NCBI GenBank assembly: GCA_022578605.1
Contig: MU394056.1
Location: 868,001 to 932,000, forward strand
DNA length: 64,000 nucleotides
Reading direction: 5' to 3'
Source of the DNA: Camillea tinctor
Taxonomy: Eukaryota > Ascomycota > Sordariomycetes > Xylariales > Xylariaceae
How positions within the stretch are numbered: position 1 is the stretch's first letter; each line of letters begins with the position of its first letter. The notes under the pieces were generated by a model. That model did not search any database. It had not been told where the DNA came from and saw nothing but the letters and a program-made list of their open reading frames with translations. Shown here piece by piece: positions 1 to 12,100 of the stretch. A program made the position numbers and the translations under genes.

Positions 1-1280
1 CTCATCTTGGTTTTCGTAAGGCGTATCGTCGACATCAGCAAGGGGCAAAGATGGTAGCTTAGCAAGCTTCCTATTCGACGTTTCTTCCTCGTCAAGCATC
101 AACTTTCGCTTTTGGGGGCCCTTTTCTGCGTCCGTGTTCTGCTTATGGAAGCCAAAGCCACTCGTCTTAGCTCGGCTTTGCGGGAGAGCAGACACTTGAG
201 TAGATATGTTAATGATTTGACTCGTCTCACATGGGTGAATGAGCTTACCTTCCGTTACTTTCGCTGTTGAAGCTACACCTGTGGGCTGTGCACCTGCCAG
301 GGCACCGAGCTTGGCACCAAGCTGGGGAACGGCATTTGGAGAATGCGCCTTAGGAGCTGATTTTTTGGCAATGGCCTTGGGATCAAATTTCCCAGCGTAC
401 GGGGTAGCGGGGGATAGAACTTGTGAATCGGCCGGCGATACTGGGACTGGAGAAGCTATCGTAGGCGTTGCATTGGAGGATGTTCCATTAGCCTTTTGGT
501 CCATTTCAGCAAGTAGTTTTCGAGTGCCACCCGGAGTAGCCTCTTTCTGCTTTTCCTTCTCTTCCTGCTTTTTCTTCCATGCCGACACCTTTGCAAGGCG
601 TTCTGCCCTTTTGTCGGCATCAGACTGGGCGGCTGGCGGCTTCGGTTTTGTGTCAACCTATATAGCCAAGTTAATTTCGGTTCTATAGAGGGAAGAAATA
701 TGATTGTACGTACATCAGCTACTTTCCCCTTAGTGGAGTCGTTGGCTGCGGGGCCACGCTCACGGCTGTCGCCTCGTTTGCTGTGCGGATGGGAGTCAGC
801 AGTACCTTCGCGTCGCCCTCTAGCTCGATCACGGGATTCGTCTCGCCTGGTGCGATGGTCTCTATCTACATCTCGGTCACGACTTCGACGCCTGCGTGAA
901 TCGGACGAACGGTCTCTTTCCCTCTCTGCAAGGCGATCACGCGATCGCCGTCGGTCTCTTGCTCCTCGGTAGTTGCGACGGTCTACAGAACGGTCACGGC
1001 GGCGGTAGTCATGGTCCCGATCCCGATCTCGGTCCCGATATCGACGCTGCAATGCCAAGTTGTCAGAGAACGTGTTCATGATGGATATGCAATATCTCCT
1101 TACATCGTTTGGGCTCCGAGAGCGACTCCGGCGTCTTTGATCTCGTCCATAATCCCGGCGATCCCGATCACGATCCCGGTCTCGGTCTCGATCCCTTCTA
1201 TCCTCATCTCTGCGATGTCTTCTTGAGGGCTGCTGGCTTCCTGCAGGAGTTGGTGAGCGTGAGTCTCTCAGCCGAGCCAT
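1..1280 (-). CDS. PRP5: Pre-mRNA-processing ATP-dependent RNA helicase PRP5, N-terminal part (runs off the left edge)
   Basis: DEAD-box helicase that remodels U2 snRNP during prespliceosome formation in the nucleus. Only the N-terminal RS/RD-rich extension is present; the helicase core lies beyond the left edge. The start at 1280 gives [15 protein letters not shown], the usual opening of filamentous-fungal Prp5, followed by Arg-Asp and Arg-Ser repeats. Introns inferred on the minus strand: about 1115-1047 (donor GTAAGG, acceptor TTGCAG), about 703-652 (donor GTACGT, acceptor TATAG), and about 250-197 (donor GTAAGC). After the second intron the frame reads [20 protein letters not shown] and later GGTRKLLAE, both typical of the Prp5 linker. 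A single-frame reading stops at 456 only because it runs through the second intron. It is divergent from the HMG-box gene. Family call is good; exact intron ends are approximate. Confidence 0.82.
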
Positions 1281-2238
1281 GGTTATGTGTTTATGGTAGT
1301 ACGGCTCGATCGCACTACTATGGTGAGAGCTACCAGAGGACTCGGGAGAAACTCCTGATCAGTGCCTTTTTTTTCTCTTTTTTTGTAAGTTGTGATAGAA
1401 ATCACTGGGAAGTCCGGGACTTCGAAACAACTAGGAGGGGGGGGTGGAAGGAGGAGGAGGTGGTGTTGTTGTTGGTGGTGGTGGTAATGATGATGGTTGT
1501 TGAATATTAGGTAGAGACAGCAAAGCGATGGAAATGATGAATTAAATCATTCGCCTTATACTTTTCAGGACTTTTTGCGTTGGCAAGGCTTAAAACTCTA
1601 TTAACCGATGTATTATGTAATCTATAGCAGTAAGGTTTTCGTAGTGTATGCGTGTAACCGATCTATCGGTTTACCTAATATCGACATACCTACATACTAT
1701 GTACATGTACCTTAAGTCCATATGTATCTAAGTACCTGCCTAGTGTAGCTGGCGTGGCTAGTGAGCAGTAACAATGATGATAACAACGATGATGTAGTAC
1801 AAAAGTTCAATCGGGAAATCGGCTGTGGCTTCTGTCTCGGTTGATTTGCATAGGTACTTAAGTACAGAATACTACATACGTGCCTACAAATTTACTTTTG
1901 ACTCAGGTAATGGAAGCTTCTTATTGGCTATAAGCACCTAATATTGTGGACCCAAGCAGGTGTTTGCACGGACTTGCACACCTGAGCTTTCTCTCGGTAC
2001 CCAAGTTTTTAGGCCCACTGCCTAAGGTACCCACACAAAATCTACCTCTCGCGTTTGAAATAAACATGGGGCAATGCGGGACTCGTCAATTTCAATTTCA
2101 AGACTTCCCCCCCACCACCATCACCACCAAAGAGCTAGCAAAAGACCACGAAATTTCACCTCTGGCCCATTCGGTCAAGCCTGTCTCAATTGATCGACCT
2201 CTCACTCCATCAATTCTCTCATCCGAGGTCTATTAACC
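1281..2238. promoter_or_regulatory. Divergent promoter between PRP5 and the HMG-box gene
   Basis: This 958-bp spacer separates two outward-facing genes and so must hold both promoters. It contains a G-rich purine tract (about 1434-1510) near PRP5, AT-rich sequence with TACCTA/TAGGTA motifs (1670-1740), and a C/CA-rich stretch (2106-2135) in the probable leader of the HMG gene. No convincing gene is seen. Confidence 0.5.
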
Positions 2239-3337
2239 ATGGCCTCCTCCCTTGGACTTGCTGCCACTAGGCAGCTGGTTGCGACCGCTCGTGCTGTCTC
2301 GTCTGGCCGTACTGCTATCGTGCGCAACTTCGCAGGCTTCGGCTTTGTGCGAACTTATGCTGCTGCCGCCGCAACCACCAAGCGCACAGCTGCTTCTGCA
2401 GCGAAGAAGACCTCTGCTTCCGCCAAGAAGCCCGCAGCAAAGAAGACTACTGCCGCAGCAAAGAAGACGAGTGCCACCAAGGCCAAGGCCAAAGCTGGCA
2501 CCAAGACGAAGACCGTCAAGGCCAAAGCAAAGCCAACCACCGCTGCAACAAAGAAGAAGAAGGCCGCCCCTACCGAAGAGGTCTTACTGAAGCGTCAACG
2601 CCTGGAACTCAAAAAGGCAGGCCTCTTCACGGAACCGAAGCAGCTGGCCGAGAATCCATGGCCTGTGTTTGTTACCGAGAAAACAACTGGCAAGTCGATT
2701 TCGTTGGAAGACAACAAATCCCGAATGAACCTACTGTCAGCCGAATACAAGGCATTGAGCCCTTCTCAGAAACAGGTGAATCCTCTCTAGACCTAGGGGT
2801 CACGTCCTACTCTTGCTGACATGCTAACTAATACGAATTCCTTTTAAAGCACTACGAGCAACAAGCTGAAAAGAACAAAGCTACTAATGCTGCTAACTAC
2901 AAGGCATGGGTGAACTCGCTTTCGGTAGACGAAGTTCGCACTGCCAACAATGCCCGAAAACTTCTGAAATCGAAGTTCCAGTACCCTACCAAGCAATTGA
3001 AGCTGATCCATGATGATCGTCAGCCCAAGAGACCATTGACTGCTTTCATTCTCTTTACCAAGGAAAAGTGGAATTCTGGAGCCGTTGACCCCTCCAAGCC
3101 TCTGCTCGAGACCACCCGTGGCATTGCCGATGAGTGGAAATCTCTGTCTCCTGAAGCTCGCAAGGTAAATCCTTTGTTTTTTCTACATACCACTCTCTCT
3201 ACCTTTCTAAGCTAATGCCGTCGTAGCCATACCTTGACCTCGCTGTGTCGGACCTGCAACGATACGAGAAAGACATTGGTCAGCTGGGCTGGACTATGCG
3301 TGCCCCCCAAAAGGAAAGGGCCAGTGCCAGGGCTTAA
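2239..3337 (+). CDS. Mitochondrial HMG-box DNA-binding protein (Abf2/mtTFA type)
   Basis: Likely packages and maintains mitochondrial DNA. Exons 2239-2775, 2850-3164 and 3227-3337 give 320 aa; introns have donors GTGAAT and GTAAAT and acceptors AAAG and GTAG. The N-terminus (about 1-45) is rich in Ala, Arg and Ser without acidic residues, a typical mitochondrial presequence. Residues about 48-115 are Ala/Lys-rich repeats (AAKKT, TKAKAKA) like a histone-H1 tail. Two HMG boxes follow: box A about 130-200 (NPWPVFVTEKT through the first splice site to YKAWV) and box B about 232-300 (RQPKRPLTAFILFTKEKW). Start codon context is ACCATGG. The Lys/Ala tail is longer than in yeast Abf2, as in other filamentous ascomycetes. 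A nuclear HMG protein is the alternative, but the presequence argues against it. Confidence 0.85.
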
Positions 3338-4054
3338 CCTGTGTTCTGCAGTAGAGCTTCTATGGACATCAGGCTAGATGAACGAGGAATTTCATATTTC
3401 GTGCTTACTCAATACGATCGGATGAGAGGCGACCAGAAATACCAGGGTTAATGGTTGGGGTGGAACAAGATGTTACGTTCATTCCCGTCCCTATTCCTGC
3501 TCCTATCCCCCTTTCTCAGTATCATGCGTATGTACTTGTAAAAGTAGCACCAATTCTTTGCTGTATATTCCAATCGCCTATGTTATACCTATGAACGTGT
3601 TATGAATCCTGTGTACTGTGCTGTCAAAATGCCATGTCAACTTCCGCCGCAGCTCTACAACACATTTTGCCCAGGGCTAGATGGCCTTAGTGTAGTAAAA
3701 TCCAACGCATAACATATATATATATATATAGAATGTTGTAGAGGTATTACGTTTAGCTCTAAGACAAAAAAGGAATCTTACTCAGATATCCAACTTGAGA
3801 GAGCTGAATAAATCTATTCAAGGGGAATAAAGCCTTCTTTCACGACTAAGCTATGTAGACTAACTGTTCCAACTTTTTCCATCTTTATTTGTAAGCCTTG
3901 TACGCCGTGCCATGCTTGTTGTGCGCTAAATGATGCTCTGAATATCCTCATCTTGATCATCATCATTATTCTTATTGCTATTCTTGCCCTACACCTAGCT
4001 AGATAGGTAGCAAAACAGCTGCCCTACTCCTCGTCCCCCAACCCCCCCCCAGCG
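3338..4054. other. Convergent 3' spacer
   Basis: Shared 3' region of the HMG gene and the unknown gene on the opposite strand. Includes a short (TA)n run at about 3714-3730. No coding or RNA signal seen. Confidence 0.5.
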
Positions 4055-5533
4055 TCACGGACGCTCCCTCGCCCCCATAACCACAACCGTCTCTCCACCC
4101 CCGTCCACCCACTCGCACCCGTCAGTGAAGAGTATCTCGCGCTGGCTCGCGAGGTACAGCAGCAGGTACAGGTGCGGCACCACAACCCCCCAGCAGTACA
4201 AGCGCAGGCGCGCGTACCCCGCGTCCCGCCGGCACGAAACCCCCCACCCCGCCAGCCCCGTGCCCACGTAGTTGGCCAGGTACGCCCACGCGTCGCGCTT
4301 CAGCTGCGCGTCCCACGAGCCGCAGTCCACCGCCCAGTAGCCCCGCTCCAGCGGACGCAGCGCGCGCGCTTGTGCCCGCGGCCGGTACCGCGACGCCAGG
4401 TCCAGGTCCCGCGCTAGGTCCGACAGGCTCCACGTTAGCAGGTCGCTGGGCTCGAGATGAGCGCTCGAGGGCGCGGGCTCCGGCGAGCTCAGCACCAGGC
4501 TCTCGTGCGTGAACCCGTGGGATGGCAGGAAATGGATCCGCACTGAGGACTTGGGTTGCGGGCTTGGCGCCCGTGGTCCCAGGTCGCTGGTCGTGCGGAG
4601 GAGGGCCTGGGGCGCGTCCGCGGCGGGTGGTGCAGCGGCGGTGGGTTCTGAGTCGGCTCGGGTCGTGCGGCGAGGCCTGGGTGAGAGCGAGAGGATGGAT
4701 GCCTCTATGATATCGGGGTCATCTGAATTGTCCCCCAGGCGAGGCTTCCGGATATCATCAGCGGGGCGTCCCTCATGGGATTCCTTGTCCTTCTGATCTG
4801 ATGTTATAGTGGTATTTTCACCAAGTGGGGTGTTGGGAACAGAGGGCGTTGATGGCCACTGCTGGGCCTGATGCCAGGTCTTAGGACCAGCATTGTCAGG
4901 CCTAGCTGGTGTGTTGCTGATTACTACCGGACCACTCCCGTTGGAACTCCGTATATGAGGTTGGGAAGAGTCGGCGAAGCTCTGTAGATAGTGTTCTAGC
5001 ACTCTGGTTGGAGATGATAGTGCAGCAACAGCAACAGCAGCAGTGTATTGTGAATCCCCTACTACGCTTGGTGGTGATTGCCATGATGACGACTGTGTTG
5101 ACTGTGTTGGTGGCAACGGTTTGGCTTCTTCTACGTTGACATGGCGATCACCAAGTCGTAACAATGGAGAATTTGCATTGTCGATAACGCTCCTCCAGGA
5201 AGCATATGGGGACTTGAGCGAGCCTAGGGGATCACTTGGTCGAGGTGTCTCATGATTCTCATGATTCTCATGATGGTCATCATGGCCAAATGAATTCCCC
5301 TGAGTGTCTAGGAGCCTATTAGGGCTGCTGCTACTAGGCGGAACACAAATAGGGGCTGAGGCAGGTTCAGGGGCAGATTCAAAGGTAGGTTCAGGGGTAG
5401 GTTCAGAGAATGATAGACGGGTGACTGGCTCAAAATCTATATAGGCAGAAGCAAGGGACCGGTATTTAGCATCATCAACGGTTTTGCTTGGTGCAGCGAT
5501 GTGAACTAGAATTTCCACTGCAAGTTCCTCCAT
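4055..5533 (-). CDS. Conserved-looking fungal protein of unknown function, mostly disordered with a folded C-terminal domain
   Basis: Uninterrupted 492-aa frame. I do not recognise the family. Residues 1-30 look helical (MEELAVEILVHIAAPSK); about 40-370 are Pro/Ser/Thr/Glu-rich, low complexity and probably disordered, with PEP-type repeats near 45-65. The C-terminal 120 residues look folded: RPLERGYWAVDCGSW, then AWAYLANYVGTGLAGWG and LYLLLYLASQREILF. The part coding that domain is much more GC-rich at third codon positions than the disordered part, which fits selection on real coding sequence. The Trp/Gly/Tyr-rich end and absence of a signal peptide suggest a soluble regulatory or scaffold protein. 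No catalytic motif is evident. Confidence 0.6.
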   Translation of the reverse strand: MEELAVEILVHIAAPSKTVDDAKYRSLASAYIDFEPVTRLSFSEPTPEPTFESAPEPASAPICVPPSSSSPNRLLDTQGNSFGHDDHHENHENHETPRPSDPLGSLKSPYASWRSVIDNANSPLLRLGDRHVNVEEAKPLPPTQSTQSSSWQSPPSVVGDSQYTAAVAVAALSSPTRVLEHYLQSFADSSQPHIRSSNGSGPVVISNTPARPDNAGPKTWHQAQQWPSTPSVPNTPLGENTTITSDQKDKESHEGRPADDIRKPRLGDNSDDPDIIEASILSLSPRPRRTTRADSEPTAAAPPAADAPQALLRTTSDLGPRAPSPQPKSSVRIHFLPSHGFTHESLVLSSPEPAPSSAHLEPSDLLTWSLSDLARDLDLASRYRPRAQARALRPLERGYWAVDCGSWDAQLKRDAWAYLANYVGTGLAGWGVSCRRDAGYARLRLYCWGVVVPHLYLLLYLASQREILFTDGCEWVDGGGETVVVMGARERP

Positions 5534-7879
5534 TCATGCTGGTTATATGGATAAAAGGTGGTACGTAGTTGTTTAGGGAGACAACAGATGCACATGGGAG
5601 GTACTAGGTATGCTTGGCTTGTTGAGTTGGGCTGGTCAACAAGCAGCACCCACCAAACTAATGTAGGTTAGTTGGTAAGTTTTTGATTTGTTTGGTGATG
5701 AATGGATGAAAAAAAAAATGGAAAAGAAAAAAAGAACTAACTATTAGGCGTGCTTGTAAAAAAAAAATTTTCAGCAAGCAAACTGCATTCAAGAAAAAAA
5801 AAAGATAATATTAATTGGCCAAATCTCACATCCAACTAGTTTCAAGGCGTCCAATAATGTCTGCAGTGAGCGTTGTGTAGAATATTCAATCAACAAGCAG
5901 GTGGTGTTGAAGATGACGCCGACAGCTGTATGGATCTGTAAGGCACATGCAGGTTATAAGTCTGATACTCCGTAAGAACTTGAAAGATTTCCCATTAAAA
6001 TCCATCAAATCCATCTTACCTACAGATTCGGGATGCAAGCCACAAAACCCCACTATTGCTTGTAGGTGGGTTGGTGGCTACATAGGTTGTCTCTCTTCAG
6101 CTACACCTACAACCTAAAGTTTTAGTGGGAAGATAGGGCACAGACATGCTATCTATTACCTAGTGGGCGAGTCTGTGTGTCCGTTTGTGTACGAAATATG
6201 TACCTAATGAATGTATGCACTTAAGCTTAGACAATAAGTACCTACACCTACATCATTAGTTAATGTATTCTGTAAATGATTGCAATGTTTTGCATTGCAA
6301 ATCCTCAGCACAAAACTGTAGTTGTGCTCATGATCAATAAACATAAAACATTACATTTATTTCCTCTTTGACTCCTTTCTCTAGTTAAGTTATATGTGCA
6401 TGTAATTAATTTATAAGGTATGCACAATAACTTCTTTTGCTGGGTTATTATCAACTGCTATTCTATTTAAATATGTTGGAATGTTACATGTACGTTAATT
6501 CTTCTTCTTCCGGTGCTGTACATATGTACGCAGACACTTTTTAATAATTGCCATTGCAGGTCTAGTAGCAATAAGAGCTACAACTACGTACATACATATA
6601 CATACATAGGTATATATTTGATGAATATCATTAATGATTAAATTATATGAGAGATAAGAGGGAAAAAAGAAATAGAAGAGAAGAAGAAGAAGAAGAAGAA
6701 GAAGAAGAAGAAGCGGGAAGGCTTGAAGATTAGACATATCTACCAAGAAAAGACATAGTCAGGAGATTGCAATACTCTGTCCATCTGGGCGTGTCCATCG
6801 ATCTGTGGATCAATGTATCAATCCGTACCAGCAACGGGAGACAAAATTCGTTCTAACGGCCAAAGCTCAAAGAACGATAATCGATTTAATTTTGATATCC
6901 AAACCTTTGGCTACGGTAGTTGATCAAAGAAAAAGAAAGGTCATCTCCGTACACACTTGAATGTTACCATCTGGGGTACAATATTCAGTGTACCTACGTA
7001 CGCATACCTGTAAGGTTAGGTATTAATAAGGTGATACTAAGTTTAACTTGATTCTAGGTTTATTTTTTTTTGTCATACACCTTAGCTCTACCGAACTATG
7101 TAAGATATTAACCTAGATAACCTAGGTACTGATAGGTGTGTATATCTTATAGTACGATTTGACTACATACATAGTACCTTATGTAGGTTCTCTATTTAGG
7201 TAAGTTAGGTACCTACCTAGGTACTTACTACTTACCTATATATCAGTAACCTGCCTCAATAAAAATAACCTAGCACCCATAGCATAACATGGAACATAAC
7301 CAAATGAATAGGCTATATAGTTTATAGGTATGCTTTATGCGGTTAAAAAAGATATTGCAAAAAAAAAAAAAAAATATTGCTCTTAAAAAGAGGGCCTAAT
7401 GTTGTTATCGTCATTGTTATTATTATTGTTGTTAGTGATGTTAGTTACCTTTTACCTACCCTAGGATAAAGCTATTTAGTACCGTACCGGTGAGAGAGCT
7501 TGGGGCGTCCTTTTATGTTTTTTTAAATTACAATGACGGACGTCAGACCCCACACAGCTGGCCACGCCTGCCACAACCTGCAAAACCCGCAGGCTTGTAC
7601 GGCCTCCACCTCCTTGTTTTGGTTTGCACGTGACCAAAAGGCCCCCCGGCGTAAGATTATCACTTTGTCAGGAGAGACAACAGAAACCTTAGTGCTGTAT
7701 ATTGCATGTATTCTGTATGTGAGGTAGAGAGTGAGAAGCAACTTGAACTCAGTCAATTAATCCCCAAGCCCAAAACGAATTGGATCTCTTGTCCGGGGGG
7801 TTGTTAACAACCGACCTTGATCAATACCGGTGGTCAATAAACTCGAAATCGGATTTGATTTATTTTTATTTTCCTTTCC
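5534..7879. other. AT-rich intergenic spacer
   Basis: Long gene-free stretch with poly-A tracts (5709-5766, 7356-7373), a GAA/AAG microsatellite (about 6680-6713), and dense ACCTACCTAGGTA-like sequence (about 7120-7250). The short frames here have no recognisable domains and no splice support. I see no gene. Confidence 0.5.
6680..6713. repeat. (AAG)n microsatellite
   Basis: About eleven AAG units in the spacer upstream of the unknown gene at 4055-5533. Confidence 0.9.
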
Positions 7880-9110
7880 TTTTTTTATTATTGTCCCCTT
7901 ATTTTTATTATCGTCATCCCTCTGTCTTCGCTGTCGTCGTTGTCGTCGTCGTTGTCGTCGTTGTCGTCGTTGTTGTCGTCGTTATAGTTGCTTGTTCTTG
8001 TTCTTCTCTCCTGTTTAGTCAAGCCAAGTTTCTCTCTCTATCTCTCTCACTCCCTCTTCCATTCATCTTCCCCCCCCCAAAAAAAGTCTTGAACCTGTAC
8101 AAATTTCCTGTTACAACACAACGCAACCAAACCAAATCCAACGAAACGCAACGCAACGCGAGTAGCACCAGCTAAACAAAACAAGTCGTCAATTCAACTC
8201 AACATCTCGTCTGTCATCCCCCCCCCCCTTTCGTTTCCTCGGACTCGGGCAGCACCACTCTCGATACCTGATCCAACCCCCTTTGTCCTCCATCTATTTA
8301 CCCACTCCGTGCCCCGTACCCTCATAATCCCCTTCTCAACCCTCCCCTCTTTTCCCTTATTCCCTTGTCGCAGCTCTTCCTAGCTCCTACGGCTACTTGC
8401 TCGCCCATAATCTCTCCTCGTCGCCTCCTCTCATCCCCCCCCTCAACTCCAATATTCCATTTTACGGGGTTACCTATATGCTGTGTGATATCCAACACGT
8501 ACCACCCATTATTTTGCTCTTCCCCCCCCTCAAAAAGGCTCAGCTCATGTTTCCATCACGCACTCGACCATTAGTACTCTCTGCTCAGCTTAGTTTCTAA
8601 CTACCTATCTAGCCCTGAGCAGTGTCCGAGGCGGCAACGGCACAGCGTCCCACGAATCAACCAACCAACTTTCGCCTTCTTCCAGCGCAAGCCCCAATTC
8701 CCTTCCTCCATCTCCAAGTCCCTAGTCCCTTCGGCCCACGTCGCATAATCGATCCTATCGTCCTTCGTTTCGCATTTGCCTCGCTGCAACATCCTTTATT
8801 CGCCTCTTGATCTCTTGTCTATAATCACGCCTACTCAGCCGCGTTCTTCGCGTCCCTCGACAGAATCCGCGTCATTATCACCTTCCCGGCTTCGTCCTCC
8901 TGGACACCCAGCACTCGTACCCTGTCGCACATGCTGTTGTGAGAGCAACGAGTTCGTCGCTCAATGCCGATGTCATACGTTGGACAACGCAACGACCACT
9001 CTACAGTATCCACGCCCTCTCGTCCCTCGATCGACCCGGCGGGCGATTCCAACACGGACTACTCTCGTTGCCCTCCTACGAGCTTAATATAGGTCTCCAC
9101 ATAGGTCGCC
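7880..9110 (+). promoter_or_regulatory. Promoter and long pyrimidine-rich leader of the LIM/RhoGAP gene
   Basis: About 1.2 kb of C/T-rich sequence (8040-8090, 8215-8230, 8335-8460, 8520-8530) with several short upstream ATG frames. This resembles the long CT-rich leaders of fungal signalling genes. The transcript start cannot be read from sequence. Confidence 0.4.
7926..7985. repeat. Imperfect (GTC/GTT)n trinucleotide repeat
   Basis: Pyrimidine-rich trinucleotide repeat in the far upstream region of the LIM/RhoGAP gene, followed by further CT-rich sequence. Confidence 0.85.
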
Positions 9111-12100
9111 ATGATGGGCCCCGATCATGATGGTGGTCTAGCTGGCGACCGAGTCCATGGGCACCCTCCTCCGGGTAGTGAAGGTGGCTTCCAACCCGAT
9201 CGAGATCGTCCCAATATGACTCCAAGCCCGGCTTTTTCGAATGGTGCTTTCGCGCCACCTCCGAACATGCCCCCCGGTTCTCCTGCACACAGTGCTAAGA
9301 GCAACCCTAGCCGTGATCCGAGCCGCGATCCCAGCCGTGATCCAAGCCGCAGCCGTGAACGGAACAGGTCTAGGGGTCGGAGCGGGAGGACAGCCAGTGG
9401 ACAAGTCCGAATATGTGCAAAATGTGGGGAGCCCCTGACAGGGCAGTTTGTGCGAGCATTAGACGGGACGTTCCATTTAGATTGTTTTAAGTGTCGTGTA
9501 AGTTATTTCATCCCCCTTTTCTTCGCCGTTGCAGAAGAGTCAAGCCCGGAGTCTGACATCGACCTGTATTTTAGGATTGTGGCCAAATCGTGGCATCCAA
9601 GTTCTTTCCCGCCGACGACGAAGAGAACGGCGGCCAATACCCCTTATGCGAGACAGATTACTTTCGGAGGCTAGGTTTGCTATGCCATCAGTGTGGTGGC
9701 GCCCTCCGTGGATCGTATATCACGGCACTGGATCGAAAATACCATGTTGACCACTTTACCTGCTCTCTCTGCTCGACCGTGTTTGGCGCCCAGGACAGTT
9801 ATTACGAGCATGATGGGAACGTCTACTGTCACTATCACTACTCAACTCAGTTCGCTCAACGCTGTAATGGGTGTCAGACTGCTATCCTGAAGCAATTTGT
9901 CGAAATCTTCCGCAATGGTCAAAACCAACACTGGCACCCCGAGTGTTACATGATTCACAAATTCTGGAATGTCCGCCTGACAGCGCCGCAGCCGTCGGAG
10001 GAACCTCTCCCGGAGCCTGTCGATGATGAACACCGAGAACTTGTACGACAAGAGGAGGAGCAAATGGAAGAAAAAGTGTACAAAATATGGAGCGTGTTGT
10101 CAACGTTCGAAGAGTCGTCCGCTGCTTGCATCTCGGATATGCTCCTTCACGTCAGCAATGGTGCTTACTTGGATGGAGTCTTCGTAGCCAAGAAGTTTAT
10201 TGTCCATGTTGAGATCCTGTTTAAATCTGCCGACCGGCTCGATGATACCATGAAGAAGATGGAGATGAAAGGTAGGGAACGCATCCGCGCATATACTTTC
10301 ACTGTCAAAGCCGCTAACCCCATCCCCTAGGTCTTTCCTATGGACGAGAGGCAAAACTCCTCTGCAAAAAAATCGTTTCCTTCTTTTCCTTGCTATCCAA
10401 AATGCAAGATACGACCTCACGAAAACTCGGAGTGACGCAAGAGCTTCTCTCTCTTGTAACCGGTCTTGCGCACTATCTAAAATTACTTATCAGGATCTGC
10501 CTTCAGGGGACGCTGAAGATTGAAAAGGAGCATCGCTCTTCTGATGGACTACACCAATTTCTCGATGACCTGAGTGTACTAGAATCCATGAAAAACGATG
10601 ATTCTCTACAAATAACTCTAGGCATGTCAAGGCTCTCTGCTAATGACTCGGACCAATGCACGTCGTGCCGAAAGCCTATAGAGGATGAGTGTGCTTTGAG
10701 TGGTGATAAAAGATGGCATCTGGCTTGCGTGAATTGTGTGCGTTGCAACAACGAACTAGGAAAGTCTTTAGACCAGGCCCGTCTGCACCGCGACCAGAAG
10801 ATTTACTGTACAACTTGCGAACCTGAAACTGGGGAACGAGGGCAGCCCCTTGAAAGGATATCGAAGCTTCAGCAGTATATTTTCTTGCTGAAGGTTGCCC
10901 TAGCAAGACTGTTGGAGATTCTTCGCACCAGTGGTGCTCTGCCACCTTCTGACGATCCTGCCCTTAATGGTGGCCAAATGTCTGAAGATGGTCCCACGAT
11001 GCTTAGATCCGACTCGAGATCCAAGTCATTTGGGGAGCGGGAGCGTCACCAGAGAGAGTCGTCTTATGAGAGCACTCTCAATGATGTGCGTAGGCTAAGG
11101 AGCACACGTCTTGACAAGCACCTGTCCTCTAGCCTGAGGAAAGCTAGAACATCAAGAATCATGGATGGTCCAGAGGGTCATACTATCCACTCTGGACCAG
11201 GCGGCGATTCAGACCTACGCAACAAGGCCTCTCAGATCGATGAAGATCGAGAAGCTGGTCAGGGGGGTACGACGGAACAATATTTTGGACACACAGATGC
11301 CCTAACGCTAGATGACATTCCTCGAATTGTAGCTGCCGAGCAAGCTCGAGAACATCAACAGCCCGGCAAGGGTGTTCGCCAAGAACTGTTCCGTTCACCT
11401 GCCACCGACCCGGCGTATGGCTCTGGTCATCAAAGAAACCTATCCGGTGACCGTGATCTAAGAATACCTATAGACCAGAAGGGGGGCAGGAAGTTCTTTT
11501 CGGAGCTTTCCGGTCTCGAATACTTTATAGTTCGCCATGTGGCTGTTCTTGAAATGCAGCCCATGTTTGACTCTGCCTTTACGCTAGATGAGCTCCTCGG
11601 CCTTATTGAAGCTAGGAAGCCGCCCACATTTTGGAATAAGTTTGGCAAGGCCTTTGGTAAGAACGACACACGCAAGGGAGCCAAGAAGAAGGGAATCTTC
11701 GGTGTTCCATTGGAAGTCATTGTGGAAAGAGACGGTGCAGACTCGACGGACGGCGTTGGACCTGGTGCCCTCCGTATTCCTGCCTTTATTGAAGACACAA
11801 TCATTGCCCTCAAGAACAAGGATCTTTCCGTTGAAGGTGTTTTCCGCAAGAATGGTAACATCAAGAAGCTCACAGAGCAAGTTGCAGCAGTGGATAGAGA
11901 CGGTTGTGACGCCATCCGGTGGAACGACGAGACCCCTCATCAACTGGCAGCTCTCCTCAAGCGGTACCTCCGCGAGCTACCAGAACCGTTAATGACAGAA
12001 AAGCTCTACCGACTTTGGATAGCAGCATCTAAGATAAAGGAACCCGAGAGGAGACGGCAGTGTTTGCACCTAACCTGTTGTCTCCTTCCACAGATTAACC

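Noticed and set aside
2355..2540. Antisense frame within the HMG-box gene
   Set aside because: Reverse reading of the Lys/Ala repeat; hydrophobic low complexity only.
7780..8175. 131-codon frame with poly-Val/Phe
   Set aside because: Product of the GTC/GTT repeat and pyrimidine-rich leader, not a protein-like sequence.
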